Below are positions 1 through 7,465 of a stretch of 64,000 nucleotides of DNA, piece after piece. This stretch comes from Acidovorax radicis N35 (lineage in GTDB: Bacteria > Pseudomonadota > Gammaproteobacteria > Burkholderiales > Burkholderiaceae_C). Where the stretch lies: NCBI RefSeq assembly GCF_000204195.1, contig NZ_AFBG01000020.1, positions 186,001 to 250,000 of the forward strand, in the 5' to 3' direction. The notes under the pieces are model-generated. The model searched no databases and had not been told where the DNA came from. It worked only from the letters and a program-made list of their open reading frames with translations. The first letter of the stretch is position 1; each line of letters starts with the position of its first letter. The position numbers and the translations under genes are program-made.

Positions 1-1
1 C

Positions 2-643
2 GAGGCGGCCAGTGTGCTGGCCTTTGCCGAGCGCGAACTGGCAGAGCTGGCTGACGCCATCCGCACCGCCAACCGCGATGCCGAGCCTGCACTGCTGGAC
101 CGCCTGACCCGCCTGGCCGGGCAGGTGGAGAGCCAGTATGCGGCCACCCATTCGCGCTTCTCGGCCAGCAGTGCCTACTTCGAGCTGCTGGACCGCCGCA
201 TCCAGGACATTGCCGAGTCGCGCCTAGCCGGCATGCAGACAATCCGGGAGTTCATGGATCGGCGCCTGACGCCCGCACGCAGCACCTGCGAATGGGCGGC
301 GCGGCGCCAGGATGCGCTCTCGCAACGTGTCTCGCGCATGAGCAACCTGCTGCGCACCCGGGTCGAGATTGAGCAGCAGCAAAGCAGTCAGGCACTGCTG
401 ACCACCATGAACCACCGGCAGGATTTGCAGCTGCAGATGCAGTCCACGGTGGAAGGGCTGTCGGTCGCGGCCATCACGTACTACATCGTGGGCCTGGTGA
501 GCTACCTGGCAAAAGGCGCGCAGAAGCTCGGTTGGCCCCTATCGCCCGAGACCACGGCGGCGATCGCGATTCCGGTGGTGGCGGTGGCCGTGTGGTGGTC
601 GCTGAGGCGATTGCACCACCGGGTCTTCCGGAAGCACGGCTAG
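2..643 (+). CDS. DUF3422 family protein, C-terminal part (5' end outside window)
   Basis: The reading frame is open from the first bases of the window, so only the last ~213 residues are present. The fragment is a long helical, coiled-coil-like stretch rich in Glu, Arg and Gln, followed by two hydrophobic segments near the C-terminus (around VAAITYYIVGLVSYL and AIAIPVVAVAVWW) and a short basic tail. This layout matches the DUF3422 family of predicted inner-membrane proteins, where a soluble N-terminal region precedes a C-terminal transmembrane hairpin. The function of the family is unknown to me. A GTG codon at 14 is an internal codon, not a start. The family call is good; the biological role is open. 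Confidence 0.75.
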   Translation, partial: EAASVLAFAERELAELADAIRTANRDAEPALLDRLTRLAGQVESQYAATHSRFSASSAYFELLDRRIQDIAESRLAGMQTIREFMDRRLTPARSTCEWAARRQDALSQRVSRMSNLLRTRVEIEQQQSSQALLTTMNHRQDLQLQMQSTVEGLSVAAITYYIVGLVSYLAKGAQKLGWPLSPETTAAIAIPVVAVAVWWSLRRLHHRVFRKHG

Positions 644-803
644 AAGAGAAGGCCACAAAAAGGGCCGCCAAAGACCCTTTCCACCACCTCGCGGGGCATC
701 GCGCCAGGGCGGGTTGGCATGGGCTGGGTCCAAGCCCGACGGGCGTGCATGCCCATGTCGTGTGCCTCCTGCACGCACATGGGGCGCGGCCCATAATGGC
801 CCG

Positions 804-2426
804 ATGCACTTCAGCTACACCCCCTCCTATGCCAGCACCCGCCTGCCGGTGTTTGCGCGCAATGTCGTTTCCACCTCCCATCCGCTGGCGGCCCAGGCGG
901 GCTTGCGCATGCTGCAGCAGGGCGGCAATGCCGTCGATGCCGCCGTAGCCGCCGCTGCGGCCATGACGATCTGCGAGCCCGTGAGCAACGGGCTGGGCAG
1001 CGATGCGTTCTGCATCCTGTGGGACGGGCAGGCCTTGCAGGGGCTCAATGCCTCCGGCCGTGCGCCAGCTGCGTGGACGCCGGAATACTTTCACAGCCGT
1101 TACGGTGAGGGTCAGGTCACACCCCCCAAGCGCGGCATGGATGCCGTCACGGTGCCGGGGGCTGTCAGTGCCTGGGTCGCCCTGTCCGAGCGCTTTGGAA
1201 AGCTGCCTTTTGCCGATCTGATGGAGCCCGCCGCCGAGATTGCCGAGCGTGGCTATCTGGTGCCGGTGGTGGTGCAGCAGAAATGGGCGGCTGCAGTGCC
1301 GGAACTGCAGTCGCAGCCGGGGTTTGCGCAGAGCTTCATGCCGCGTGGGCGTGCGCCGCAGGTGGGCGAGCTGTTCCAGTTCGCAGCCGCAGCCCGTGCG
1401 CTGCGCGCCATCGGGGCTACACAAGGGCAGGCGTTCTACACGGGCGAAATTGCCCAGGCACTGGTGGCCTTCTCCAAGGCCCAGGGCGGCAGCCTGACGC
1501 TGGCGGATCTGGCAGCGCACCGCCCTGAGTGGGTCACCCCCATTGCCCGCAACTACCGGGGCTATACCCTGCACGAGATCCCGCCCAACGGCCAGGGCAT
1601 CGCGGCGTTGATTGCGCTGGGCATCCTGGACCAGTTCGATCTGGCCGCGCTGGCGGTGGATGGCGCAGCGTCCCAGCATCTGCAGATCGAGGCCATGAAA
1701 CTCGCGTTTGCCGATGTGTACCGCTATGTGGCCGAGCCATCGTCCATGGAGGTGACACCCGCGCAAATGCTCGATGACGCGTACCTGGCGTCCCGTGCCA
1801 AACTCATCGACATGAACCAGGCGCAGGATTTTGGGGCAGGCAATCCGGTCAAGGGCGGCACGATCTATCTGACGGCGGCCGACGAAAACGGCATGATGGT
1901 CAGCTTCATCCAGAGCAACTACATGGGCTTCGGCTCGGGGTGTGTGGAGCCCACCTTTGGCATCAGCCTGCAGAACCGGGGCCAGGCATTCAGCACCGAC
2001 CCCAAAGGCGCCAACCCCGCGAACCTGGTGGCACCCGGCAAGCGGCCGTTTCACACCATCATCCCGGCTTTCCTCACGCAGAACGGCCAGCCCGTGATGA
2101 GCTACGGCGTGATGGGCGCCAACATGCAGCCGCAGGGCCACATGCAGACCCTGGTGCGCATGCTGGACTACGGCCAGAACCCGCAGGCGGCGTGCGATGC
2201 ACCGCGCTGGCGCTTCAATGAAGGGCTGTCGATCAATGTCGAAGCAGCCATGCCTGCGGCCACGGTGCAGGGTCTGCTGGGCCTGGGGCACCGCATGGAG
2301 GTGATCCAGGACTCCTACCAGGACTTCGGCGCCGGCCAGTTCATCTGGCGCATGGGCGACCCCAAGGTGCAGGGCTATGTGGCCGCCAGCGATCCGCGCC
2401 GCGACGGCCAGGTGGCGGGGTATTGA
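804..2426 (+). CDS. ggt: gamma-glutamyltransferase (cytosolic YwrD-like type)
   Basis: A 540-residue N-terminal-nucleophile hydrolase that cleaves gamma-glutamyl bonds, as in glutathione. It should self-cleave before the nucleophile Thr353 in GGTIYLTAAD. Other family marks are the N-terminal segment with GGNAVDAAVAAA and NGLGSDAF, and the C-terminal NMQPQGHMQ stretch. The start at ATG 804 gives MHFSYTPSYASTRLPVFARN, which is how family members begin. The frame stays open further upstream but that part has no family resemblance. No signal peptide is visible, unlike the periplasmic E. coli enzyme, so it is probably cytoplasmic like Bacillus YwrD. It is monocistronic or read with the exporter gene that follows after a repeat-filled gap. 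Confidence 0.9.
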   Translation: MHFSYTPSYASTRLPVFARNVVSTSHPLAAQAGLRMLQQGGNAVDAAVAAAAAMTICEPVSNGLGSDAFCILWDGQALQGLNASGRAPAAWTPEYFHSRYGEGQVTPPKRGMDAVTVPGAVSAWVALSERFGKLPFADLMEPAAEIAERGYLVPVVVQQKWAAAVPELQSQPGFAQSFMPRGRAPQVGELFQFAAAARALRAIGATQGQAFYTGEIAQALVAFSKAQGGSLTLADLAAHRPEWVTPIARNYRGYTLHEIPPNGQGIAALIALGILDQFDLAALAVDGAASQHLQIEAMKLAFADVYRYVAEPSSMEVTPAQMLDDAYLASRAKLIDMNQAQDFGAGNPVKGGTIYLTAADENGMMVSFIQSNYMGFGSGCVEPTFGISLQNRGQAFSTDPKGANPANLVAPGKRPFHTIIPAFLTQNGQPVMSYGVMGANMQPQGHMQTLVRMLDYGQNPQAACDAPRWRFNEGLSINVEAAMPAATVQGLLGLGHRMEVIQDSYQDFGAGQFIWRMGDPKVQGYVAASDPRRDGQVAGY

Positions 2427-2432
2427 TGGAAC

Positions 2433-2546
2433 ACCCCCTGAGCCGCTTCGCGCCTTCCCCTTCTCCCGCTGCGCGGGAGGGGGACGCCACCTGTGGCCTG
2501 GCGAAGCCAGCTCCACGGTGGCATTGGCTTGGGCTGCGCCAGTTGC
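2433..2546 (+). repeat. GC-rich dispersed repeat, copy B1
   Basis: Intergenic block between ggt and the EamA gene. It contains CCCCCTGAGCCGCTTCGCG, a G-rich centre (GGAGGGGGACGCCACCTG), then TGGCCTGGCGAAGCCAG and TCCACGGTGG. The same ordered modules recur inverted at 33190-33297 and in a diverged form at 56910-56992. It carries internal dyads but no coding signal. Confidence 0.75.
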
Positions 2547-2598
2547 CATCAATGTGGGTAGTGCGCGCCGCAATGAACAACGGGAAAATACATTAAAA

Positions 2599-3528
2599 GT
2601 GCCTCTAGCCCAATCAGTAAAAGCGCAAGAAGCTACTAAAAATGTAGCAACCGGTCTTGCCCTGGCCCTGTTGGGCTCGATCGCCTTCAGCGGCAAGGCC
2701 ATCATCGTCAAGCTGGCGTACCGCCATGGTGTGGACGCTGTCACGTTGATCATGTACCGCATGCTGTTTGCGCTGCCCATCTTCGCGCTGATGGCCTGGT
2801 GGGCCAGCCGGGGCAAGCCGCCCCTGACCCGCAAGGACTGGCTGGGCGTGCTGGGCCTGGGGCTTACGGGCTACTACCTGGCGAGTTTTCTGGATTTCGC
2901 AGGGCTGGCGTACATCAGCGCCAGCCTGGAGCGCCTGATCCTGTACCTCAACCCCACGCTGGTGGTGATGCTCGGCTGGGTGCTGTACCGGCGCGGCATT
3001 CACTGGGGGCAAGCGGTGGGCATGCTGATCAGCTACTGCGGCGTGGTCCTGGTGTTCGGCCATGAGGCCAACCTGCAAGGCGCCGATGCTGCATGGGGCA
3101 CCCTGCTGGTGTTCCTGAGTGCGGTGAGCTACGCCATCTACCTGGTCTACAGCGGTGAACTGGTGCGGCGCCTGGGTTCGCTGCGGCTTGTGGGTTTGGC
3201 CACCACCGTGGCGTGCCTGCTTTGCCTGCTGCAGTTTGTGGTGCTGCGGCCCTTCAGTGCTGCCCTGGTGGCGCCTGAGGTGATCTGGCTGTCCATCCTC
3301 AACGCCACGCTGTGCACGGCCGCGCCCGTGCTCATGGTGATGATGGCGATCGAGCGCGTGGGCGCAGGCATGACCGCGCAGACCGGCATGGTGGGGCCGC
3401 TGTCCACCATCCTCATGGGGGTCTGGATTCTGGGCGAGCCGTTCACGGTGTGGGTGGCTGCGGGCACGGCCCTGGTGATCACGGGGATCTTTGTGTTCAC
3501 CCAGCTGGCCCGCCGCCAAGCGCCTTGA
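2599..3528 (+). CDS. EamA/DMT-superfamily transporter
   Basis: An inner-membrane protein of about 309 residues with ten predicted hydrophobic helices in two EamA halves (roughly residues 18-150 and 160-305). It probably exports a metabolite or amino acid; the substrate cannot be told. No ATG exists in frame near the first helix. I use GTG 2599, which follows a weak GGGAA, but GTG 2554 is possible. The region that would code for the N-terminus is copy A1 of the dispersed palindromic element (2602-2650), which may have replaced the original start. The gene converges on the M48 peptidase gene, with a GC-rich hairpin between them. Confidence 0.8.
   Translation: MPLAQSVKAQEATKNVATGLALALLGSIAFSGKAIIVKLAYRHGVDAVTLIMYRMLFALPIFALMAWWASRGKPPLTRKDWLGVLGLGLTGYYLASFLDFAGLAYISASLERLILYLNPTLVVMLGWVLYRRGIHWGQAVGMLISYCGVVLVFGHEANLQGADAAWGTLLVFLSAVSYAIYLVYSGELVRRLGSLRLVGLATTVACLLCLLQFVVLRPFSAALVAPEVIWLSILNATLCTAAPVLMVMMAIERVGAGMTAQTGMVGPLSTILMGVWILGEPFTVWVAAGTALVITGIFVFTQLARRQAP
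2602..2650 (-). repeat. dispersed palindromic element, copy A1 (N-terminus of EamA gene)
   Basis: Read on the minus strand: hairpin GCTAC-ATTTTTA-GTAGC, then CTTGCGCTTTTACTG and GGGCTAGAGG. It lies at the very start of the transporter coding region and is read through in frame, giving residues around QSVKAQEATKNVA. Confidence 0.7.
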
Positions 3529-3539
3529 CCTTGCTGCGC

Positions 3540-3558
3540 AGAGCGGGTGCGCCGCTCT
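3540..3558. terminator. GC-rich hairpin between convergent genes
   Basis: AGAGCGG - GTGCG - CCGCTCT, a perfect 7-bp stem in the 43-bp gap between the convergent EamA and M48 genes. There is no clear T-run, so its terminator role is inferred from position. Confidence 0.45.
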
Positions 3559-3571
3559 CCCTTGGGGTGCC

Positions 3572-4558
3572 TTATCCCGCCTTCTTCGCCGCCGCAGGCC
3601 GGGCAGAGGGGGCCGGTGCAGGAGCATTGGCAGGTGCGTTGCCACCACCCAGGCGCTGCGCAATCGATGCGCGCGATCCGCCCAGCCCGTCGAGCTGGCG
3701 GCCCATGGATTGCTCCAGGTAGTCCAGGCGGGCCTGTGCGGCGGGGTGTGTGGACATCGTCAGCGTGAACATCGGGTTGTCCGGTGTCACGGTGCGCAGT
3801 TGCTGCAGCACCGAGACCAGGCCGTAGGGGTCAAAACCCGCCTTGGCCGCCAGCGACACACCGGTGCGGTCCGCCTCGAATTCGTCGGACTGGCTCAGCC
3901 CCTTGGTGTAGACCGTGCGGAACAGCGACAGAAGCTGGTCCTTGACGAGCTGGCCGGCCACGTTGCTGGTGCGGATCTGCGAGGCCAGCAGCTGCGTGCC
4001 GACCCCCGCCATGGCGCTTTGCCGGATGGCCTGCAGGTGGTGTTTGGAGGTCACGTGCGTGATCTCGTGCGCCAGAATGCCCGCCAGCTCGGACTCGTCG
4101 GCGCAGCGGTCGATGAGCCCCTTGGTCACGAACACATAGCCGCCCGGCGCTGCGAAGGCGTTGTAGCCGCTGTCATCGAGCACCACGAAGGTCCAGGGCA
4201 GGCCGGGGCGCGATGACTGCAGGCTGACCCAGCGGCCCAGGCGGTTCACGTAGCGCTGCAGCGCCATGTCCGGGTGGGCGGGCTTGGCCCCCAGCAGCAG
4301 GGCGGCCAACTGGCGGCCGATCTCGATTTCCTTGGTTTCGTCGATGTTCTCCATCGACTGGGTCAGCAGGCTGATCAGATCGTCACCCTGTCCTGCCGAA
4401 GCGGGTTTGCCGCCTGTGACGGCAGAGCCGATGCCGCCGCCCAGCGAGTTCAGCAGGTTCATCACGTTCTGGCTGTAGGCGGCCGGCGGGGCTGCTGCCA
4501 GTGCCGCGCACAGGGCGGCTGTTCGGGCACAGCGCTTCCATGGGGGAGTTCGGGTCAT
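3572..4558 (-). CDS. secreted M48-family zinc metallopeptidase
   Basis: A 328-residue predicted periplasmic metalloprotease. An N-terminal signal peptide ends near PPAAYSQ (about residue 30). The zinc motif is HEITH (His164-His168), and a downstream DEFEADRTG supplies the third zinc ligand. Its shape resembles BepA/LoiP-type M48 peptidases, which handle outer-membrane protein quality control. The start at ATG 4558 is chosen because GAGGAG lies six bases upstream; an ATG at 4564 directly abuts the same GAGGAG. The gene follows the SH3b protein gene with a 10-bp gap, so the two are probably one operon. The C-terminus is Ala/Pro-rich and probably disordered. Confidence 0.88.
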   Translation of the reverse strand: MTRTPPWKRCARTAALCAALAAAPPAAYSQNVMNLLNSLGGGIGSAVTGGKPASAGQGDDLISLLTQSMENIDETKEIEIGRQLAALLLGAKPAHPDMALQRYVNRLGRWVSLQSSRPGLPWTFVVLDDSGYNAFAAPGGYVFVTKGLIDRCADESELAGILAHEITHVTSKHHLQAIRQSAMAGVGTQLLASQIRTSNVAGQLVKDQLLSLFRTVYTKGLSQSDEFEADRTGVSLAAKAGFDPYGLVSVLQQLRTVTPDNPMFTLTMSTHPAAQARLDYLEQSMGRQLDGLGGSRASIAQRLGGGNAPANAPAPAPSARPAAAKKAG

Positions 4559-4568
4559 GTGCATCTCC

Positions 4569-5183
4569 TCAATTGGGGCTGTAGTTGGGGTCGGACGGAT
4601 TGCCGGAGCCGCTGCCCGACTTGCTGCCGCTGGAGGTCGGCAGGGACGGCTGGGCCAGTGCGGGTACATCGCGGGCGTTCAGCGACGCCGAGCTGGCGAA
4701 CTGGCGTGCCTGGTCAGCATTGACCCGCAGGCCCTCCGCCCGGCCGACGGCGGCGGGGTTGGGCTGTGCGTTGGCGATGTCTTCGGCACCCAGGCCACGA
4801 ATACCCACCGTGGAGGTGGCGGTGGTGGTGGTGCCGCTGTTGCCGCCAAACAGTCCGCCCAGGCCCCGCAGGCCGCTGGTGGTGGCATTGTTGGTGGGCG
4901 TGGCCGAGCCCGATTGTGGGCCCAGGTCAAACATGTGGACCCAGCCGGTGGCGCCTTGCTGTGTGCTCACCTTGGTCCAGGGGCCCTTGCGCTCGTTGCT
5001 GCGTGTGACCACCGTATTGGCCTCCAGTGGGGCCACGCTGGCGCCGCTGTCGGCGGGAGCGTCGCGCAACTGGGTGGCGCGCTTGACCACGGCAGCCTCC
5101 TGCGCGTGTGCGCCACCCGCCAGGGGTGCTAATGCGGCCAATGCCAGCCAGGTGGCCAGGGCTCCGCGGTGCAGCCAGTTCAT
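4569..5183 (-). CDS. secreted SH3b-domain protein
   Basis: A 204-residue exported protein. The signal peptide (LALAALAPLAGGAHAQ) is followed by a bacterial SH3 domain at about residues 30-90, with LRDAPADSGASVAPL and KVSTQQGATGWVHMFDL typical of the fold. The C-terminal half is low-complexity Gly/Thr/Ser with a conserved-looking block near GLRVNADQARQF. The start is ATG 5183, giving MNWLHRG, with GGAG upstream; a GTG at 5198 would add five odd residues. It sits directly before the M48 peptidase gene, so it may be a partner or substrate adaptor of the protease in the envelope. That pairing is inference from position. Confidence 0.8.
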   Translation of the reverse strand: MNWLHRGALATWLALAALAPLAGGAHAQEAAVVKRATQLRDAPADSGASVAPLEANTVVTRSNERKGPWTKVSTQQGATGWVHMFDLGPQSGSATPTNNATTSGLRGLGGLFGGNSGTTTTATSTVGIRGLGAEDIANAQPNPAAVGRAEGLRVNADQARQFASSASLNARDVPALAQPSLPTSSGSKSGSGSGNPSDPNYSPN

Positions 5184-5250
5184 GTTGCAGCTCTCCACTT
5201 ATGATGATTTGTGAATGCTGCGGGTCGCAGCACCAGAACCGGAGATTGTT

Positions 5251-6081
5251 ATGGATTTGGGTATCGCAGGCAAATGGGCGCTCGTGTGCGGCGCGAGCAA
5301 GGGATTGGGCTACGGCTGTGCGCTGGCCTTGGTGCGCGAGGGCGTCAACGTGGTGATCAACGCCCGCAATGCAGAGGCGCTCGATCAGGCAGCTATTAAA
5401 TTAATAGCTGAAAATTCAATACCATCAAGCGCTGGTGGCCTGAATGGCTCAAAACCAAAGGTGCTGGCGGTTTCCGCCGACATCACCACGGCCGAGGGGC
5501 GCGCTGCCGTGTTCACCGTGGCCGGTGGTCCGGGCCGCGACTTCGACATTGTGGTGACGAATGCCGGCGGCCCGCCCACGGGCGACTTCCGCGACTGGGA
5601 CCGCGACGCATGGATCAAGGCCGTGGATGCCAACATGCTCACCCCCATTGAACTGATCAAGGCCACGGTGGACGGCATGGCTGCTCGGGGCTTTGGCCGC
5701 ATCGTCAACATTACCTCCAGCGCAGTGAAGGCACCCATCGATATCCTGGGCCTGTCCAATGGCGCGCGCAGCGGGCTCACGGGCTTTGTGGCGGGGGTAT
5801 CGCGCAGCAAGATCGCCGCGCGGGGCGTCACCATCAACAACCTGCTGCCCGGCAAGTTCGACACCGACCGGCTGGCCGCCACCGTGACTGCCGCCGCAGG
5901 CAAGGCGGGCAAGAGCGTGGACGATGTGCGCACTGCCCAGCAGGCGCAGATCCCGGCCGGGCGGTACGGCACGGCACAGGAGTTCGGTGCCATCTGCGCC
6001 TTTTTGTGCAGCCAGCAGGCGGGCTACATGACCGGGCAGAACGTGCTGGCGGACGGCGGCGCGTATCCTGGCACCTTCTGA
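5251..6081 (+). CDS. SDR-family protein with degenerate catalytic YxxxK
   Basis: A 276-residue short-chain dehydrogenase/reductase-fold protein. The cofactor loop GASKGLGYG is at about residues 13-21, NAGG follows the fourth strand, and a Ser lies in NITSSAVK. Where active enzymes have YxxxK this one reads LGLSNGARSGL, so Tyr appears as Ser and Lys as Arg. The ending GQNVLADGGAYPGTF is ordinary for the family. A 22-residue stretch before the third strand (AIKLIAENSIPSSAGGLNGS) is coded by dispersed-element copy A2. The start is ATG 5251 with GGAG ten bases upstream. It is divergent from the SH3b gene. It may be a reductase with altered chemistry or a binding protein. Confidence 0.8.
   Translation: MDLGIAGKWALVCGASKGLGYGCALALVREGVNVVINARNAEALDQAAIKLIAENSIPSSAGGLNGSKPKVLAVSADITTAEGRAAVFTVAGGPGRDFDIVVTNAGGPPTGDFRDWDRDAWIKAVDANMLTPIELIKATVDGMAARGFGRIVNITSSAVKAPIDILGLSNGARSGLTGFVAGVSRSKIAARGVTINNLLPGKFDTDRLAATVTAAAGKAGKSVDDVRTAQQAQIPAGRYGTAQEFGAICAFLCSQQAGYMTGQNVLADGGAYPGTF
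5390..5455 (+). repeat. dispersed palindromic element, copy A2 (inside SDR gene)
   Basis: Hairpin AGCTATT-AAATT-AATAGCT, then ATCAAGCGCTGGTGGCC and GGCTCAAAA. It is much richer in A/T than the flanking coding sequence and is translated in frame within the SDR gene. Confidence 0.85.
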
Positions 6082-6111
6082 CCAGGGCTGGGCTTGCCAG
6101 CCACGCGCGTT

Positions 6112-6130
6112 GCCACGCCGCGTGGCGTTT
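6112..6130 (+). terminator. probable terminator after SDR gene
   Basis: GCCACG-CCG-CGTGGC followed by GTTTT, 30 bp past the SDR stop codon. The stem is short, so confidence is moderate. Confidence 0.45.
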
Positions 6131-6355
6131 TGCCGACAGCTTTCGCCGCCGAGGGGGAAAACTTGGTAAAGAATGGTGCCCCAGCACTCCAACCCGAAAG
6201 TACCGGAACATGACACTGTGCATCCATCCCCCGGGCGGCCTTCCAGATCCTTGTGAACTCCACGAGTGCCGCTGGGTGTCTGGCCATATTCCGGGTGCCG
6301 ATGGTGCGCTGTGGGGGCCATCTGCGGCTCCCGGGTTGGAGCGCCAGAATTTGCC

Positions 6356-7465
6356 ATGCCGCAGACACCCGCTGTGATTTCCCGCCTTCGCCACCGTGTT
6401 GCGCCGCTTTGCGCTGCGTTGGCCTTCCTGGGCTGCCTGCCACAGGCGGTGGGGCAAACAGCAGCAACTCCTGCGGTGGCCCCGGTGCCTTACAAGCTGC
6501 GCATCGTGGGTGGCCTGGCCAGCATCAACCAGTACATCCGCCAGGAAGAGCCGTTCTGGAGCAAGGAGCTGTCGCGCATGAGCGGCGGCCGGTTCGACGC
6601 TGAAATTGTCCCCTTTGACCGCGCCGGTGTGCCCGGCACTGAAATGCTGCGCCTGCTGCAGCTGGGCGTGGTGCCTTTTGGCACGACGCTCATGAGTTCA
6701 TTCACGGCCCAATACCCCGAGTACACGGCGCCCGATCTGGCAGGGCTCAACCCCGACATCGCCACGCTCAAGTCCACGCTGGCGGCGTTTCGCCCTTATC
6801 TGGAGAAGAGCCTGCGCGACCAGCATGGTGTGGAGGCCCTGGCCGTGTATGTGTATCCGGCGCAGGTGGTGTTTTGCAAGAAGCCCTTGCGCGGGCTGGC
6901 TGACCTGGCCGGGCGCCGCACCCGGGTGTCGTCCTCCACCCAGGCCGATTTTGTCGGGGCGCTTGGCGGCATCCCGGTGCTGACGGGTTTCGCACAGATC
7001 GTGCCCAGCCTCACGGCGGGCAATACCGAATGTGCCATCACCGGCACCATGTCGGGCAACACGCTGGGCCTGCCGACGATGACTTCGCATGTGCATGCAC
7101 TTCCCGTGACATGGGGGCTGGCGGTGTTTGGCGCCAACCAGGCCGCCTGGGAAGCGCTGCCGCCCGATCTGCGGGCGCTGCTGCGGCGCGAGTTGCCCCG
7201 GCTGGAGGCCGCCATCTGGGAGGAGTCCGAGCGCGAGACCTCCGATGGCATGGCTTGCAACCGTGGCGCCCCGGCCTGTGTGGGTGGCCGCAAGGGCAGC
7301 ATGGTGGTGGTACCGGTGTCGGCCCAGGACGAGCGCAGCCGCCAGGAGATCCTGGCCTCCACCGTGCTGCCACGCTGGGTGCAACGCTGCGGGGCCCGTT
7401 GTGCCCAGGTGTGGAACCAGACGATCGGCCCCGTTCGCGGCCTGGTGGCGGCCCCGGCGAAATGA
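6356..7465 (+). CDS. TRAP/DctP-type periplasmic solute-binding protein (orphan)
   Basis: A 369-residue exported binding protein. The N-terminus MPQTPAVISRLRHRV plus a hydrophobic stretch ending near QAVGQ is a signal peptide. The mature part has DctP-like features: KLRIVGGLASIN at the first strand, then LLQLGVVPFGTT, a KPLRGLADLAGRRTRV segment after the hinge, and ECAITGTMSGN. Four cysteines near the C-terminus suggest disulfides. No DctQ/DctM membrane genes are present. Its stop overlaps the start of the GGDEF-EAL gene by four bases (ATGA), so the two are translationally coupled. It is therefore likely a ligand sensor rather than a transporter part. The start ATG 6356 is chosen because it gives a clean signal peptide. 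Confidence 0.8.
   Translation: MPQTPAVISRLRHRVAPLCAALAFLGCLPQAVGQTAATPAVAPVPYKLRIVGGLASINQYIRQEEPFWSKELSRMSGGRFDAEIVPFDRAGVPGTEMLRLLQLGVVPFGTTLMSSFTAQYPEYTAPDLAGLNPDIATLKSTLAAFRPYLEKSLRDQHGVEALAVYVYPAQVVFCKKPLRGLADLAGRRTRVSSSTQADFVGALGGIPVLTGFAQIVPSLTAGNTECAITGTMSGNTLGLPTMTSHVHALPVTWGLAVFGANQAAWEALPPDLRALLRRELPRLEAAIWEESERETSDGMACNRGAPACVGGRKGSMVVVPVSAQDERSRQEILASTVLPRWVQRCGARCAQVWNQTIGPVRGLVAAPAK

Noticed and set aside
474-2834. A 786-codon open frame on the minus strand opposite ggt
   Set aside because: Shadow of a high-GC gene: composition is His/Arg/Gly-rich with no family resemblance, while the plus-strand product is a clear gamma-glutamyltransferase.
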